Shown here: piece after piece, positions 9,065-17,485 of the stretch
Layout of the letters: each line of letters opens with the position of its first letter
How positions within the stretch are numbered: position 1 is the first letter of the stretch
NCBI RefSeq assembly: GCF_021389955.1
Contig: NZ_CP089980.1
Coordinates: forward strand, 3,405,001-3,469,000
DNA from: Fulvivirga maritima
GTDB taxonomy: Bacteria; Bacteroidota; Bacteroidia; Cytophagales; Cyclobacteriaceae
Reading direction: 5' to 3'
DNA length: 64,000 nt
The notes under the pieces: generated by a model
What the model saw: only the letters and a program-made list of their open reading frames with translations
The model's database searches: none
Told to the model about the DNA's origin: nothing
Position numbers and translations under genes: made by a program

Positions 9065-9106
9065 GTTGTAGCTTTGTAACACAATGGTACTAAAAATAAC
9101 TAACGA

Positions 9107-10093
9107 TTGAATCCATTTAAAAGTTTTTCAGAGGAAATATTTAATGTGACGGAAGAAAATTTTGAAGCTCTGGCGCTCAAAGTTTTTCGTTACCAGGCAG
9201 AACATAATGAGGTATATAGAAATTATGTGCAAACTTTAGGAGTACGTGCGGATGAAGTTTCTTCTTTAGAAAAGGTGCCTTTTTTGCCTATCTCTATGTT
9301 TAAAACGCAAAAGGTGGTAACGGGAGCCTGGAAAGAAAATGTTGTTTTCCAAAGTAGTGGCACCACGGGTCAGATAAATAGTAAGCACTATGTCTATGAC
9401 GTAGATTTGTATTTACGAAATACAGAAAAAATATTTGAATGGTTTTATGGGCCACTTTCTGATTTTCATTTTTTAGCTTTGCTGCCTTCATATTTGGAGA
9501 GAGAAGGATCTTCTTTAGTGCTTATGGCTGAGTATTTTATAAAAGAGTCCGGATCTGATAAAAGTGGATTTTTTCTCAATGACTTTGAAGCATTGCTTTT
9601 ACAGTTGAAAAACATCCAGGATGGGAGGAAAATAGTGTTATTGGGAGTTTCCTTTGCTTTGCTTGACCTTGCCGAACAGGTAAATCCTGACTTATCAGGG
9701 GTTACTGTTATGGAGACTGGCGGGATGAAAGGTAGAAAGAAGGAAATGGTGCGGGAAGAGTTGCATTCTATATATAAGCAAAAATTCAATATCAGTAAAA
9801 TTCATTCCGAATATGGTATGACTGAGCTGATGTCGCAAGCTTATTCTAAAGGAGATGGAATGTTTAACACACCACCTTGGATGAAGGTTATGCTTAGGGA
9901 TTTTAATGATCCTTTTGATTATAATACTGTTAAAAATACAGGCGGCATTAATATTGTTGACATGGCTAATATTTATAGTTGTGCTTTTATTGAGACTCAA
10001 GACATTGGAAGGAGAGTAGAAGGAGAAGGGTTTGAAGTGATTGGCCGATTTGATAATTCTGACATTCGAGGTTGTAACCTAATGGTGTTATGA
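9107..10093 (+). CDS. LuxE-family acyl-protein synthetase-like protein
   Basis: A 328-residue cytoplasmic protein of the LuxE/acyl-protein synthetase family, a branch of the ANL adenylating superfamily. The nucleotide-binding loop is visible as FQSSGTTGQ at about residues 83-91. The later block SEYGMTELMSQAYS at about 233-246 matches the family's YGMTE motif, and IGRFDNSDIRGCNLMVL closes the protein. LuxE proper activates fatty acids for the bioluminescence reductase, but no luxC, luxD or luciferase gene is near. Stand-alone Bacteroidota homologues probably activate another carboxylic acid. The start is TTG at 9107, which begins the conserved N-terminus directly. Confidence 0.75.
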   Translation: MNPFKSFSEEIFNVTEENFEALALKVFRYQAEHNEVYRNYVQTLGVRADEVSSLEKVPFLPISMFKTQKVVTGAWKENVVFQSSGTTGQINSKHYVYDVDLYLRNTEKIFEWFYGPLSDFHFLALLPSYLEREGSSLVLMAEYFIKESGSDKSGFFLNDFEALLLQLKNIQDGRKIVLLGVSFALLDLAEQVNPDLSGVTVMETGGMKGRKKEMVREELHSIYKQKFNISKIHSEYGMTELMSQAYSKGDGMFNTPPWMKVMLRDFNDPFDYNTVKNTGGINIVDMANIYSCAFIETQDIGRRVEGEGFEVIGRFDNSDIRGCNLMVL

Positions 10094-10130
10094 CTAATGT
10101 TTTAATTTTTCTAGGTTAATTCGTCAATAT

Positions 10131-10162
10131 TTTGAATATTACATTTTAGTTTAATACTTTTG
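10131..10162 (+). promoter_or_regulatory. Bacteroidota-type promoter for the small lipoprotein
   Basis: TTTG at 10131-10134 lies 20 nt before TACTTTTG at 10155-10162 (-7 consensus TAnnTTTG). It predicts a transcript starting near 10167, about 18 nt before the ATG at 10185. Confidence 0.62.
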
Positions 10163-10184
10163 ATTCGTGTAGTGCGTTCATTAA

Positions 10185-10331
10185 ATGAAGTTTATTATGA
10201 AATTTAGATTGGTTTTATTCCTGTTGGTAGTGTTTGGATTGTCATCTTGTAGTCAATACACTTGCCCTACCTATTCAAAAAAGGATGTAGAAAAGAAAGA
10301 AGTAAATTCTATTCAGGAAGAAAGAATTTAA
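10185..10331 (+). CDS. Small lipoprotein, 48 residues
   Basis: A short reading frame, MKFIMKFRLVLFLLVVFGLSSC and onward, with a clear signal peptide and lipobox (GLSSC, Cys-22). The mature part is only 27 residues: SQYTCPTY, then a lysine- and glutamate-rich tail ending QEERI. A second Met at 10197 is an alternative start and would give 44 residues. A well-spaced promoter precedes it (10131-10162) and a strong hairpin terminator follows (10385-10412). It therefore looks like a single-gene transcription unit, which strongly supports its being real. The function is unknown. Small Cytophagales lipoproteins of this size are common but uncharacterised. Confidence 0.72.
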   Translation: MKFIMKFRLVLFLLVVFGLSSCSQYTCPTYSKKDVEKKEVNSIQEERI

Positions 10332-10384
10332 GGCTTGCTGCCTTTTTTTTGAGAGGTATAGAGCTTGATTGAAGTAAAAAATCC

Positions 10385-10412
10385 AAATCACACTATTTAG
10401 GTGTGATTTTTA
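10385..10412 (+). terminator. Terminator after the small lipoprotein
   Basis: A 9-bp perfect stem AAATCACAC (10385-10393) / GTGTGATTT (10401-10409) leads into a T-rich stretch. A shorter hairpin AAGGC/GCCTT followed by eight Ts lies at the stop codon itself (10330-10351) and may act first. Confidence 0.75.
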
Positions 10413-10446
10413 TTTTATTCCCTTGGTAACTTAGCCATTAGGTCTA

Positions 10447-10468
10447 TATTTTAGTGGAAACTAAAATA
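10447..10468. promoter_or_regulatory. Hairpin or operator just before the adenine deaminase start
   Basis: TATTTTAGT (10447-10455) and ACTAAAATA (10460-10468) form a 9-bp perfect inverted repeat with a GGAA centre, ending 8 bp before the ATG at 10477. It could be an operator, or an mRNA hairpin near the ribosome-binding region. It does not resemble a purine riboswitch. Confidence 0.4.
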
Positions 10469-10476
10469 GAGTAAGT

Positions 10477-12096
10477 ATGAGCAATATCGAGGGAAAGATA
10501 GTTGATGTGGTCAATAGAAGAATTTTTGACGGCATTATTACTATAGAAGATGGTATAATCACAAAGATTAAGGAAGAAGCGGTGTCTTCTTCTCAATATA
10601 TCCTTCCCGGCATGGTAGATGCTCATATCCACATAGAGAGCTCCATGCTAGTTCCTTCCGAGTTTGCTAAACTGGCAACAGTACATGGTACTATTTCTAC
10701 CGTATCAGATCCTCATGAGATAGCCAATGTTTTGGGTGTTGATGGCGTGGAGTTTATGATTGAAAATGGTAAGAAAGTGCCTTTGAAGTTTAATTTTGGT
10801 GCCCCCTCTTGTGTACCTGCCACTCCATTTGAGACCGCAGGCGCTGAAATAGATGCCGCTGGTATTGAGTATCTATTAAAAAAAGATGAGGTGAAATACT
10901 TGGCTGAAATGATGAATTGGCCAGGAGTTTTACATCATGATCCATTAGTGATGGATAAAATAGCGATTGCCAAAAAACTAGGAAAGCCTGTGGATGGACA
11001 TGCACCCGGGCTTAAAGGTGAGCTAGCTGAAAAATATATAAGCGCGGGTATCTCTACAGATCATGAATGTTTTACCATGGAAGAAGCTTTGGATAAACTA
11101 AAGCATGGTATGAAAATTTTGATCAGAGAAGGTAGTGCTGCCAAGAACTTTGAGGCGTTAATTCCTTTAATGAAAGATTATCATGCAGAGTTGATGTTCT
11201 GTTCTGATGACAAACACCCTGATAATTTAATCCAAGGCCATATAAATCAGCTGGTGAACCGAGCCTTAGCTTACGGTTATGATTTATTGGATGTACTTAC
11301 CGTAGCCTCAGTTAATCCTGTGAAGCATTATGACTTGGATATGGGGCTGCTGCAGGTAGGAGATAAGGCTGACTTTTTAATTGCGGATAGTGTAGAGCCT
11401 TTATTGATAAAAGAAACCTGGATAGATGGCGTGAAAGTGGCTGAGGCAGGTAAGGCGCTTTTTGATTCGGAAAAAGCGGATACGCCTAATTTCTTTAACC
11501 TGAAAGAAAAGAAAGCGGCTGATTTTCAGGTAGACATGAAAGGTGCTGAAGTCAGGGTTATTGAGGCGCTTGATGGTCAACTGGTGACAACTGAAAAATG
11601 GATGGATGTGAGCATCCTTAATGATAAGCAGACAAGCATAGAGGAAGATGTGCTTAAATTTGCCGTAGTTAATAGATATGCTGATTCTCATCCTTCAATA
11701 GCATATATTTCTAATTTTGGTTTAAAGGAGGGAGCTATTGCATCTTCAGTGGGGCATGATAGTCATAATGTATTGGCTGTGGGTGTTGATGATGAGAGCA
11801 TAGCTCAGGCTGTAAATTTATTGGTGAAAAATAATGGCGGTGTGGCGGCTGTAGGCAAGGGAGAGCAGAAAGTGTTGCCACTTCCTGTAGCAGGCCTTAT
11901 GTCTATAGACGATGGTTATACGGTCGGCAAAAAGTATGAAGAGATAGATGCCTTTGCTAAAGTATTAGGGTCTCCTTTGAAGTCACCATTCATGACATTA
12001 TCTTTTATGGCCTTATTGGTAATACCAGCTTTAAAGCTTAGTGATAAAGGCCTTTTTGATGGCGAAGGCTTTCAGTTTGTCTCATTATTCAGGTAA
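10477..12096 (+). CDS. ade: Adenine deaminase
   Basis: A 539-residue cytoplasmic amidohydrolase that converts adenine to hypoxanthine and ammonia in purine salvage. The metal-binding motif DAHIHIESSMLVPSEF is at residues ~47-62. The further family blocks DHECFTMEEAL, FCSDDKHPDNL and SVGHDSHNVLAVG follow in the standard order. The length is close to that of the bacterial AdeC type. It ends at 12096, and the opposite-strand serine hydrolase stop begins at 12097. The two convergent genes therefore abut with no gap and no separate terminator. A hairpin just upstream of the start may regulate it. Confidence 0.93.
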   Translation: MSNIEGKIVDVVNRRIFDGIITIEDGIITKIKEEAVSSSQYILPGMVDAHIHIESSMLVPSEFAKLATVHGTISTVSDPHEIANVLGVDGVEFMIENGKKVPLKFNFGAPSCVPATPFETAGAEIDAAGIEYLLKKDEVKYLAEMMNWPGVLHHDPLVMDKIAIAKKLGKPVDGHAPGLKGELAEKYISAGISTDHECFTMEEALDKLKHGMKILIREGSAAKNFEALIPLMKDYHAELMFCSDDKHPDNLIQGHINQLVNRALAYGYDLLDVLTVASVNPVKHYDLDMGLLQVGDKADFLIADSVEPLLIKETWIDGVKVAEAGKALFDSEKADTPNFFNLKEKKAADFQVDMKGAEVRVIEALDGQLVTTEKWMDVSILNDKQTSIEEDVLKFAVVNRYADSHPSIAYISNFGLKEGAIASSVGHDSHNVLAVGVDDESIAQAVNLLVKNNGGVAAVGKGEQKVLPLPVAGLMSIDDGYTVGKKYEEIDAFAKVLGSPLKSPFMTLSFMALLVIPALKLSDKGLFDGEGFQFVSLFR

Positions 12097-13320
12097 TCAG
12101 ATATTAGGAACTTCTTGGTGATTAAACTGCTCGTAATATCTGCTGAAAAATTCACTTAATACCAGGTTTGAGAATTTAGTAGGCGCATTAGTCAATACAC
12201 AAATGCCTATGTTTTTGTCTCTGTCAAAGGCAATGCCGCTTTTGAATCCATTAGCATATCCATTGTGGTAGATAAGTGTGTCTTTGGGGTATTCCATAAT
12301 TCTCCAACCCATGCCATAGTAACCTTCTCGTGGAGTGTATAATTGGCTGAAATAGGGGTTTTTTACTCTGATCTGAATCACGGGCTCAAACACGGCATTC
12401 AAAACTTCATGAGGAATAACTTCTTCTCTATTGCCTGTTACGGCTGCGAGCCACTGAGTCATGTCATTAATACTGGCATTGATGCCTCCTGCTGCTGCAG
12501 TATTGTAATAGCTTTTGTGTAATGAAGTGGGTACGTAGCTTTTATTTCTATAACCATGAGGCTCTGCTCTATCGGCATAATTAATCATTGAATCATAACT
12601 AATACTTGCTGTATTCATGTGTAGGGGAAGGAAGATTCGCTTGTAGATTAAGTCATGAAAGGAATCTCCTGTTACTTTTTCCAGAATAGGCTCTATTATA
12701 GAATAGGCAATATTCTGATAGCTATGAATGGCACCAGGCTTTCTGCTCAGCTGTAAGGTAAGCAGTTTTTTAATTAGAGTATCTCTAGGTAGTTCTTCTT
12801 CTATTAGCGTAGAAAATGCCTGATACTGAAACCCAGAAGTATGCGAAAGTAAATTCTTTATAGTGATGCTGTCGCAGTAAGCAGGTAAAGTGCCTGATAA
12901 ATACTTAGAGATGTGATCGCTCCAATGAATAAGACTATCTTTTGCTTCAAGGCCTGCCAAAATAGAACTGAAACCTTTAGATACAGATGCTAACCTGAAA
13001 AGCGTGTTTTCTCCTATGGAATCAGTGTTGTTGGTAGATTTAAATCCAAATGAAGACTTGTAGACCGGAAAGCCATCTTTAACAATAACTACGGCAGCTC
13101 CAGGAGTGTTAGTGCTGGCAAATTTTTCTTCAACGTATTTAGCAAATTCGTCATAGAAATCTTGTTCGTAAGCGGTTAGTTCTGGAGGGGATTCTTTCAC
13201 CTTTTTGGGTTCTCCCATAGGTTTAGGCGAAAGATCCCTGCGGTTCATGCCTATAAATGTTAATGACAGAGCAATGATCGTAATCATTACTAAGAGGTAT
13301 ACAGGTTTACGTTTCTTCAA
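12097..13320 (-). CDS. Serine hydrolase of the beta-lactamase/penicillin-binding (class C-like) family
   Basis: A 407-residue exported protein. An N-terminal hydrophobic segment after MKKRKPVYLLVM (residues 7-24) acts as a signal or anchor. The catalytic SxxK is SVSK with Ser-112 and Lys-115, and the second motif is YQN at Tyr-201. The third appears as the HNGYANGF block near the C-terminal third. This fits the beta-lactamase-related serine hydrolase family, whose members include D-aminopeptidases, esterases and PBP4*-like proteins. The true substrate cannot be read from sequence. It lies 12 bp after cysM on the same strand and is probably co-transcribed with cysE-cysM, though no functional link is obvious. 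Confidence 0.82.
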   Translation of the reverse strand: MKKRKPVYLLVMITIIALSLTFIGMNRRDLSPKPMGEPKKVKESPPELTAYEQDFYDEFAKYVEEKFASTNTPGAAVVIVKDGFPVYKSSFGFKSTNNTDSIGENTLFRLASVSKGFSSILAGLEAKDSLIHWSDHISKYLSGTLPAYCDSITIKNLLSHTSGFQYQAFSTLIEEELPRDTLIKKLLTLQLSRKPGAIHSYQNIAYSIIEPILEKVTGDSFHDLIYKRIFLPLHMNTASISYDSMINYADRAEPHGYRNKSYVPTSLHKSYYNTAAAGGINASINDMTQWLAAVTGNREEVIPHEVLNAVFEPVIQIRVKNPYFSQLYTPREGYYGMGWRIMEYPKDTLIYHNGYANGFKSGIAFDRDKNIGICVLTNAPTKFSNLVLSEFFSRYYEQFNHQEVPNI

Positions 13321-13332
13321 ATTAATGTTTTT

Positions 13333-14211
13333 TTAGTCAAATAGATCAGAGCTGAGGTATCTGTCTCCTCTATCACAAACGATAAAAACAATTACTCCTT
13401 CTTTTATTTCTTCGGCGAGTTGTATTGCAGCAGATAAGGCTCCGCCAGAACTCATTCCAGACAGTATCCCTTCTTCTTTTGCTAATCTCTTCGCCATGTC
13501 GCGAGCATTTGCTTCACTAACATCTATTGTTCTGTCCACACGTGAAGAGTCAAATATTTTTGGTAAAAACTCAGGAGACCATCTTCTAATCCCCGGTATG
13601 CTAGACCCTTCAGTGGGCTGAGTGCCTACTATTTGAATATTGTTATCTTGTTCCTTTAAATACTTGGAAACACCCATAATGGTTCCGGTAGTTCCCATAG
13701 CAGAAACGAAATGTGTCACCTTTTTATTGGTTGCATTCCAAATTTCTGGTCCAGTGGTTTGATAATGCATGCCATAGTTATCAGGGTTAGCAAACTGATT
13801 GAGCATATAATAACCGTCTTCATTGGCCATTTTTTCTGCTAACTCTCTTGAGTATTCAATGGTTTTATCAGCCGGAGTAAGTATTACTTCTGCACCATAA
13901 GCTTTCATAGCTAGTACTCTTTCTCTGGTAGAGTTTTCGGGCATAATTAAGGTCATCTGTAAACCAAAAGTCTGAGCAATCATAGCAAGTGCAATTCCTG
14001 TATTGCCGCTGGTAGCTTCTACAAGCTTATCTCCTTTTTTAATATCACCTCTATCTAAAGCGCCTTTTATCATGCCATAGGCAGCTCTGTCTTTTACACT
14101 TCCTCCAGGATTGTTGCCTTCTAACTTTCCTAGTATGGTTACACCTTCTTTTTTGTATATATTTTGAATTTCAATAAGCGGTGTGTTACCGATAAGATCG
14201 AATAAATTCAT
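13333..14211 (-). CDS. cysM: Cysteine synthase B (O-acetylserine sulfhydrylase)
   Basis: A 292-residue PLP enzyme that makes L-cysteine from O-acetylserine and sulfide. The N-terminus MNLFDLIGNTPLIEI and the PLP-lysine motif GGSVKDRAA (Lys-40) are typical, as are the substrate loop EATSGNTGIALA and the phosphate-binding GTTGTIMG. The IPGIRRW block marks the CysM type. The start codon overlaps the cysE stop as TAATG on the minus strand (14209-14213), so the two genes are translationally coupled. Together they form a complete two-step path from serine to cysteine. Confidence 0.92.
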   Translation of the reverse strand: MNLFDLIGNTPLIEIQNIYKKEGVTILGKLEGNNPGGSVKDRAAYGMIKGALDRGDIKKGDKLVEATSGNTGIALAMIAQTFGLQMTLIMPENSTRERVLAMKAYGAEVILTPADKTIEYSRELAEKMANEDGYYMLNQFANPDNYGMHYQTTGPEIWNATNKKVTHFVSAMGTTGTIMGVSKYLKEQDNNIQIVGTQPTEGSSIPGIRRWSPEFLPKIFDSSRVDRTIDVSEANARDMAKRLAKEEGILSGMSSGGALSAAIQLAEEIKEGVIVFIVCDRGDRYLSSDLFD

Positions 14212-15035
14212 TATGGTTTGTATATTATCGTGTCTGTTGTTTTGTCTAGTTCGTTATGCATGTGCGCCTTGTAATATATTTTGCTGTTAGGTGCTACGCT
14301 ACTGGTGAGCCACACATTGCCACCTATTACAGAATGATGGCCTACCACGGTGTTGCCTCCTAAAATAGTAGCTCCGGCATATATTATTACATGATCTTCA
14401 ATAGTGGGGTGGCGCTGTATTAAAGCATCCTCTTTTCTTACGCTTAATGCTCCAAGGGTTACTCCTTGGTAAAGTTTTACGTTTTCTCCTATCACAGCTG
14501 TTTCTCCTATCACTATGCCGGTGCCGTGGTCTATGCAGAAATACTGCCCTATTTTAGCGCCTGGGTGTATGTCTATGCCTGTTTTGCTGTGGGCGTATTC
14601 TGTGATTAGTCTTGGTATGTTCTCTATGTTCTGTTTGTAAAGCTGATGTGCAATACGATAGGCTGCTATGGCGTAAAATCCTGGATAGGCCCTTACAATT
14701 TCATCTTTGCTTTTGGCTGCGGGGTCTCCCAAATAAGTGGCTTCAATATCGGTTTGAAGCTCATTGAATATAATTTCTACTGAATCGAAAAAGTCAGCAA
14801 TAATCTGTTCATTTTTTTGACCATTTTGGTTTTTAACCAAAATCCTGTTTAATAATGTCTTGACTTCTTCTATTCTATTGTTTAACTCATCTTCAGAACG
14901 AACCGGCTCATTGGCAAAGTTAGGAAAGAGTAGGCCTAGTAAGTGCTCGAAAAATGAATGTATTAACGAACCAGGAGGGCACTCTTTACAATGCGTATGA
15001 CTTTGATATAATTTATTAATGAAGTTTTTATCCAT
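14211..15035 (-). CDS. cysE: Serine O-acetyltransferase
   Basis: A 274-residue enzyme that acetylates serine with acetyl-CoA, the entry step of cysteine synthesis. An alpha-helical N-terminal region (about 1-150) precedes a left-handed beta-helix of hexapeptide repeats. Within it lie DIHPGAKIG, FCIDHGTGIVIGETAVIG with the catalytic His, and GGNTVVGHHSVIGGNVWL. The long N-terminal part resembles the EpsC-type acetyltransferases of Bacteroidota. It is first in the leftward run cysE-cysM-serine hydrolase. The 229-nt region between it and the divergent ABC gene shows no gene and no clear promoter match. Confidence 0.9.
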   Translation of the reverse strand: MDKNFINKLYQSHTHCKECPPGSLIHSFFEHLLGLLFPNFANEPVRSEDELNNRIEEVKTLLNRILVKNQNGQKNEQIIADFFDSVEIIFNELQTDIEATYLGDPAAKSKDEIVRAYPGFYAIAAYRIAHQLYKQNIENIPRLITEYAHSKTGIDIHPGAKIGQYFCIDHGTGIVIGETAVIGENVKLYQGVTLGALSVRKEDALIQRHPTIEDHVIIYAGATILGGNTVVGHHSVIGGNVWLTSSVAPNSKIYYKAHMHNELDKTTDTIIYKP

Positions 15036-15264
15036 GAGTTAACGCAAGATTAACACTTTAATTTCAATATGAACGGAGTAGAAAGTTGAATGTTTCAATT
15101 TGCAGAACAGATGTTCGATATCAGACACTTTGTTTCATTAGCGGACGAGGCTGATGAGTCATTATCTTGAATAAAGCCTGTTTTTCTGCTCTTGAAGGTC
15201 ATTATGACTATTGGCATATTTATTGGCAAAAGGAAATTAAATTATTTAATCAGACTAAACTGGT

Positions 15265-15951
15265 ATGATAAAACTGAAAGATATTGATAAGTACGTAGAC
15301 TCCCGGTTTCAACGAACCTTCATTTTAAAAGGCATAGATCTGGAAGTTGAACAAGGTGAGTTTCTAACCATTATGGGGCCTAGTGGTGCCGGTAAGTCCA
15401 GCCTAATGAATATTATAGGTATGCTGGATGAGCCATCTCAAGGAGAGTATTACTTTTTTGATGAACCTGTGCATAAAATGAAAGAACGTAAGAAGTCTGA
15501 AATGCACAAGCACTACATCGGGTTTATTTTTCAGGCTTATCATTTAATAGATGAACTTACAGTTTATGAAAACATTGAGACGCCTCTATTATATAAAGGG
15601 GTTAAAAGTGCACAGAGAAAAAGCATGGTAGCCGAAATGCTAGATAGATTTCAAATGGTAGCTAAAAAAGATCTTTTCCCTGAACAGCTTTCTGGTGGTC
15701 AGCAGCAATTGGTAGGCGTGGCAAGGGCCATCATAGGGCAACCCAAACTGTTACTGGCTGATGAACCTACCGGAAACCTTCATAGTGAACAAGGAGATGA
15801 TATTATGAGCATTTTTCAAAAGCTCAATGAAGAAGGTATGACCATTATACAGGTGACTCACTCAGAAAGAGCGGCTTCTTATGGAAAAAGAGTGGTAAGG
15901 TTGGTAGATGGAGCTGTGGTTTCTGATACTAAAGAAAAAATACATCCTTGA
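15265..15951 (+). CDS. ABC transporter ATP-binding protein (MacB/LolD type)
   Basis: A 228-residue nucleotide-binding subunit with Walker A GPSGAGKSS (about residues 38-46), signature LSGGQQQL, Walker B LLLADEPTGN and the switch His in VTHSE. Its size and the I-G-M-L-D-E/P spacing put it with the MacB/LolD/FtsE group, which drives extrusion of lipoproteins, peptides or drugs through an FtsX-like permease. No permease or membrane-fusion protein gene lies on either side. The next gene, one base downstream, is a TolC-type channel. It is divergent from cysE. Confidence 0.88.
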   Translation: MIKLKDIDKYVDSRFQRTFILKGIDLEVEQGEFLTIMGPSGAGKSSLMNIIGMLDEPSQGEYYFFDEPVHKMKERKKSEMHKHYIGFIFQAYHLIDELTVYENIETPLLYKGVKSAQRKSMVAEMLDRFQMVAKKDLFPEQLSGGQQQLVGVARAIIGQPKLLLADEPTGNLHSEQGDDIMSIFQKLNEEGMTIIQVTHSERAASYGKRVVRLVDGAVVSDTKEKIHP

Positions 15952-15952
15952 T

Positions 15953-17311
15953 ATGAGAATATATTTAATCGTAATTATTTCGGCCATTAGTCTAGCGCCT
16001 GTTTTTGGGCAGCAGGCCGATACTACTACGCTCTCCTTTAAAGAGGCGGTAAATGTGGCTATCAAGAATAACAATACCCTGGCAAAGGAGAATAATGAAA
16101 TGATTTTCAATCAGGTGCAGAAAGCCTCCAGTATTGCCTCTTTAGCTCCAAGTGTAGAAGGGAATGCTTCAGTAAGAAGAACAGACGGTAACTCTTTTAA
16201 CCAGCAGGAAGGTAGAGTGATAAATGGTAAAGTAGACTATGTTTATGGCTCTATTGATGCTGAAATAACGGTTTTCAATGGGTTTAATAAGATAAATTCA
16301 ATGAGACAGGCTAATAAGCTGGTAGATTTTCAGGCGTATAGAGTAAAAAGAACCAGAGAAGATGTAATACAGCAAGTGGCTTCTCAATACCTTCAATGTT
16401 TACTGGATAGAGAACTGAGAGACATTGATAAGGCTAATTTAAAAACCCAACAGGAAAAGCTACATCAGATTGAAGAACAAGTGAAAGCTGGTAGCGTAGC
16501 TGAAGTAGATCAGTATAACCAGGCTTATCAGGTGAAGAGTGCAGAGCTGGCAGTGTTAAGGTCTACCAATACGCTTAATAATGATAAAGTTCAGCTTGCA
16601 TTACTTTTGCAAAGAGCACCAGAATTACCATTTGTATTACAAGAGCCAGATTGGAAGCTTAATGAGGACAGTAACCTTAATATAGATGAATTGTACCAGG
16701 TCGCTCTAGATAATAGAGCTGATTTAAGAAGCGCAGAATCAATGGAAAGAGCCTCTTACTTAGGCTATAAAGCTAGTCAAGGTAATTATTACCCATCTAT
16801 TGCAGCCTTCTATTCTTATGGATCTGCCTATAACTACGTTTATCCTTCAGAAGCTATTCCTGACCCAGCAAATAGAACGTTTGAACAGCAGTTTACACAA
16901 GATAATACGCAGTCAGTTTATGGTTTCAGTATGAACATTCCAATTTTCAGAGGTCTACAAACCCGTAGTAATGTGGTTAGGTCAAAGATAGATTATGAAA
17001 ATGCCGAATTGGATGCTAAAAACACTCAATTGCAAGTGAAGTCAGATGTTCTGCTGGCTTATCAAAACCTTAATGATGCTCTTAATGCCTATTTGGTTTC
17101 ACAATCACAACTAGAAGCTGCAGAGGTTTCTTTTGAGCTGGAAAGTGAACGTAATAGATTGGGAATATCTGATTTGGTACAATACACTCAGGCTAATCAA
17201 GATTATAATAAAGCGCAAAATGATGCTGCCCAGGCCCGATATACCCTAATGTTCCAAAATTTACTCTTAGACTATGCTTTAGGCACTCTAACATTTGAAA
17301 GCATTCCTTAA
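15953..17311 (+). CDS. tolC: TolC-family outer-membrane efflux protein
   Basis: A 452-residue outer-membrane channel. The ATG at 15953 (MRIYLIVIISAISLAPVFGQ) gives a signal peptide cut after FGQ; an upstream in-frame ATG at 15908 lies inside the ABC gene and lacks a proper signal. The ATG is one base past the ABC stop, so the genes are coupled. The body has the long coiled-coil helices of the OEP family repeated twice: about residues 60-200 and 265-430, the second carrying SVYGFSMNIPIFRGLQTRSNV, a typical OEP strand. It would complete a tripartite exporter together with the ABC protein, but the permease and adaptor are missing here. Confidence 0.87.
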   Translation: MRIYLIVIISAISLAPVFGQQADTTTLSFKEAVNVAIKNNNTLAKENNEMIFNQVQKASSIASLAPSVEGNASVRRTDGNSFNQQEGRVINGKVDYVYGSIDAEITVFNGFNKINSMRQANKLVDFQAYRVKRTREDVIQQVASQYLQCLLDRELRDIDKANLKTQQEKLHQIEEQVKAGSVAEVDQYNQAYQVKSAELAVLRSTNTLNNDKVQLALLLQRAPELPFVLQEPDWKLNEDSNLNIDELYQVALDNRADLRSAESMERASYLGYKASQGNYYPSIAAFYSYGSAYNYVYPSEAIPDPANRTFEQQFTQDNTQSVYGFSMNIPIFRGLQTRSNVVRSKIDYENAELDAKNTQLQVKSDVLLAYQNLNDALNAYLVSQSQLEAAEVSFELESERNRLGISDLVQYTQANQDYNKAQNDAAQARYTLMFQNLLLDYALGTLTFESIP

Positions 17312-17360
17312 TTTGCCGTCTTTAAATATTCGTATACTATCATATTTAAAAATAATTATT

Positions 17361-17457
17361 TAACTTTGCGCTCCGTTCGTGTGAACACCCTCTTTTGAGC
17401 AAAAGCCCAAAGAGGAAATGTATAATTAAATTTGCTGCCTGATTGCTCTGGGGCAGC
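17361..17457 (+). promoter_or_regulatory. -7 promoter element and structured leader of rpsA
   Basis: TAACTTTG at 17361-17368 fits the -7 consensus TAnnTTTG, though no -33 TTTG sits at the proper distance. The predicted leader, about 110 nt, can form two hairpins: CCTCTTT (17389-17395) / AAAGAGG (17409-17415), and GCTGCC (17434-17439) / GGCAGC (17452-17457). The second ends 28 nt before the ATG. A long structured leader is what autogenous control of a ribosomal protein gene would use. Confidence 0.5.
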
Positions 17458-17485
17458 ATGTAATTAAAGAGCAACTTTATTTAAT

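Noticed and set aside
9107-10093. Bioluminescence or fatty-acid reductase cluster suggested by the LuxE-like gene
   Set aside because: No luxC, luxD, luxA or luxB homologue is near; the gene stands alone.
10477-10477. Purine riboswitch upstream of adenine deaminase
   Set aside because: The conserved three-way junction and loop sequences are absent; only a simple hairpin is present.
15036-15264. Remnant of an ABC permease between cysE and the ABC ATPase gene
   Set aside because: Translations in three frames gave only short pieces with stops and no permease motif.
15908-15952. Upstream ATG of the TolC gene at 15908
   Set aside because: It lies within the ABC gene and adds 15 residues before a clean signal peptide starting at 15953.
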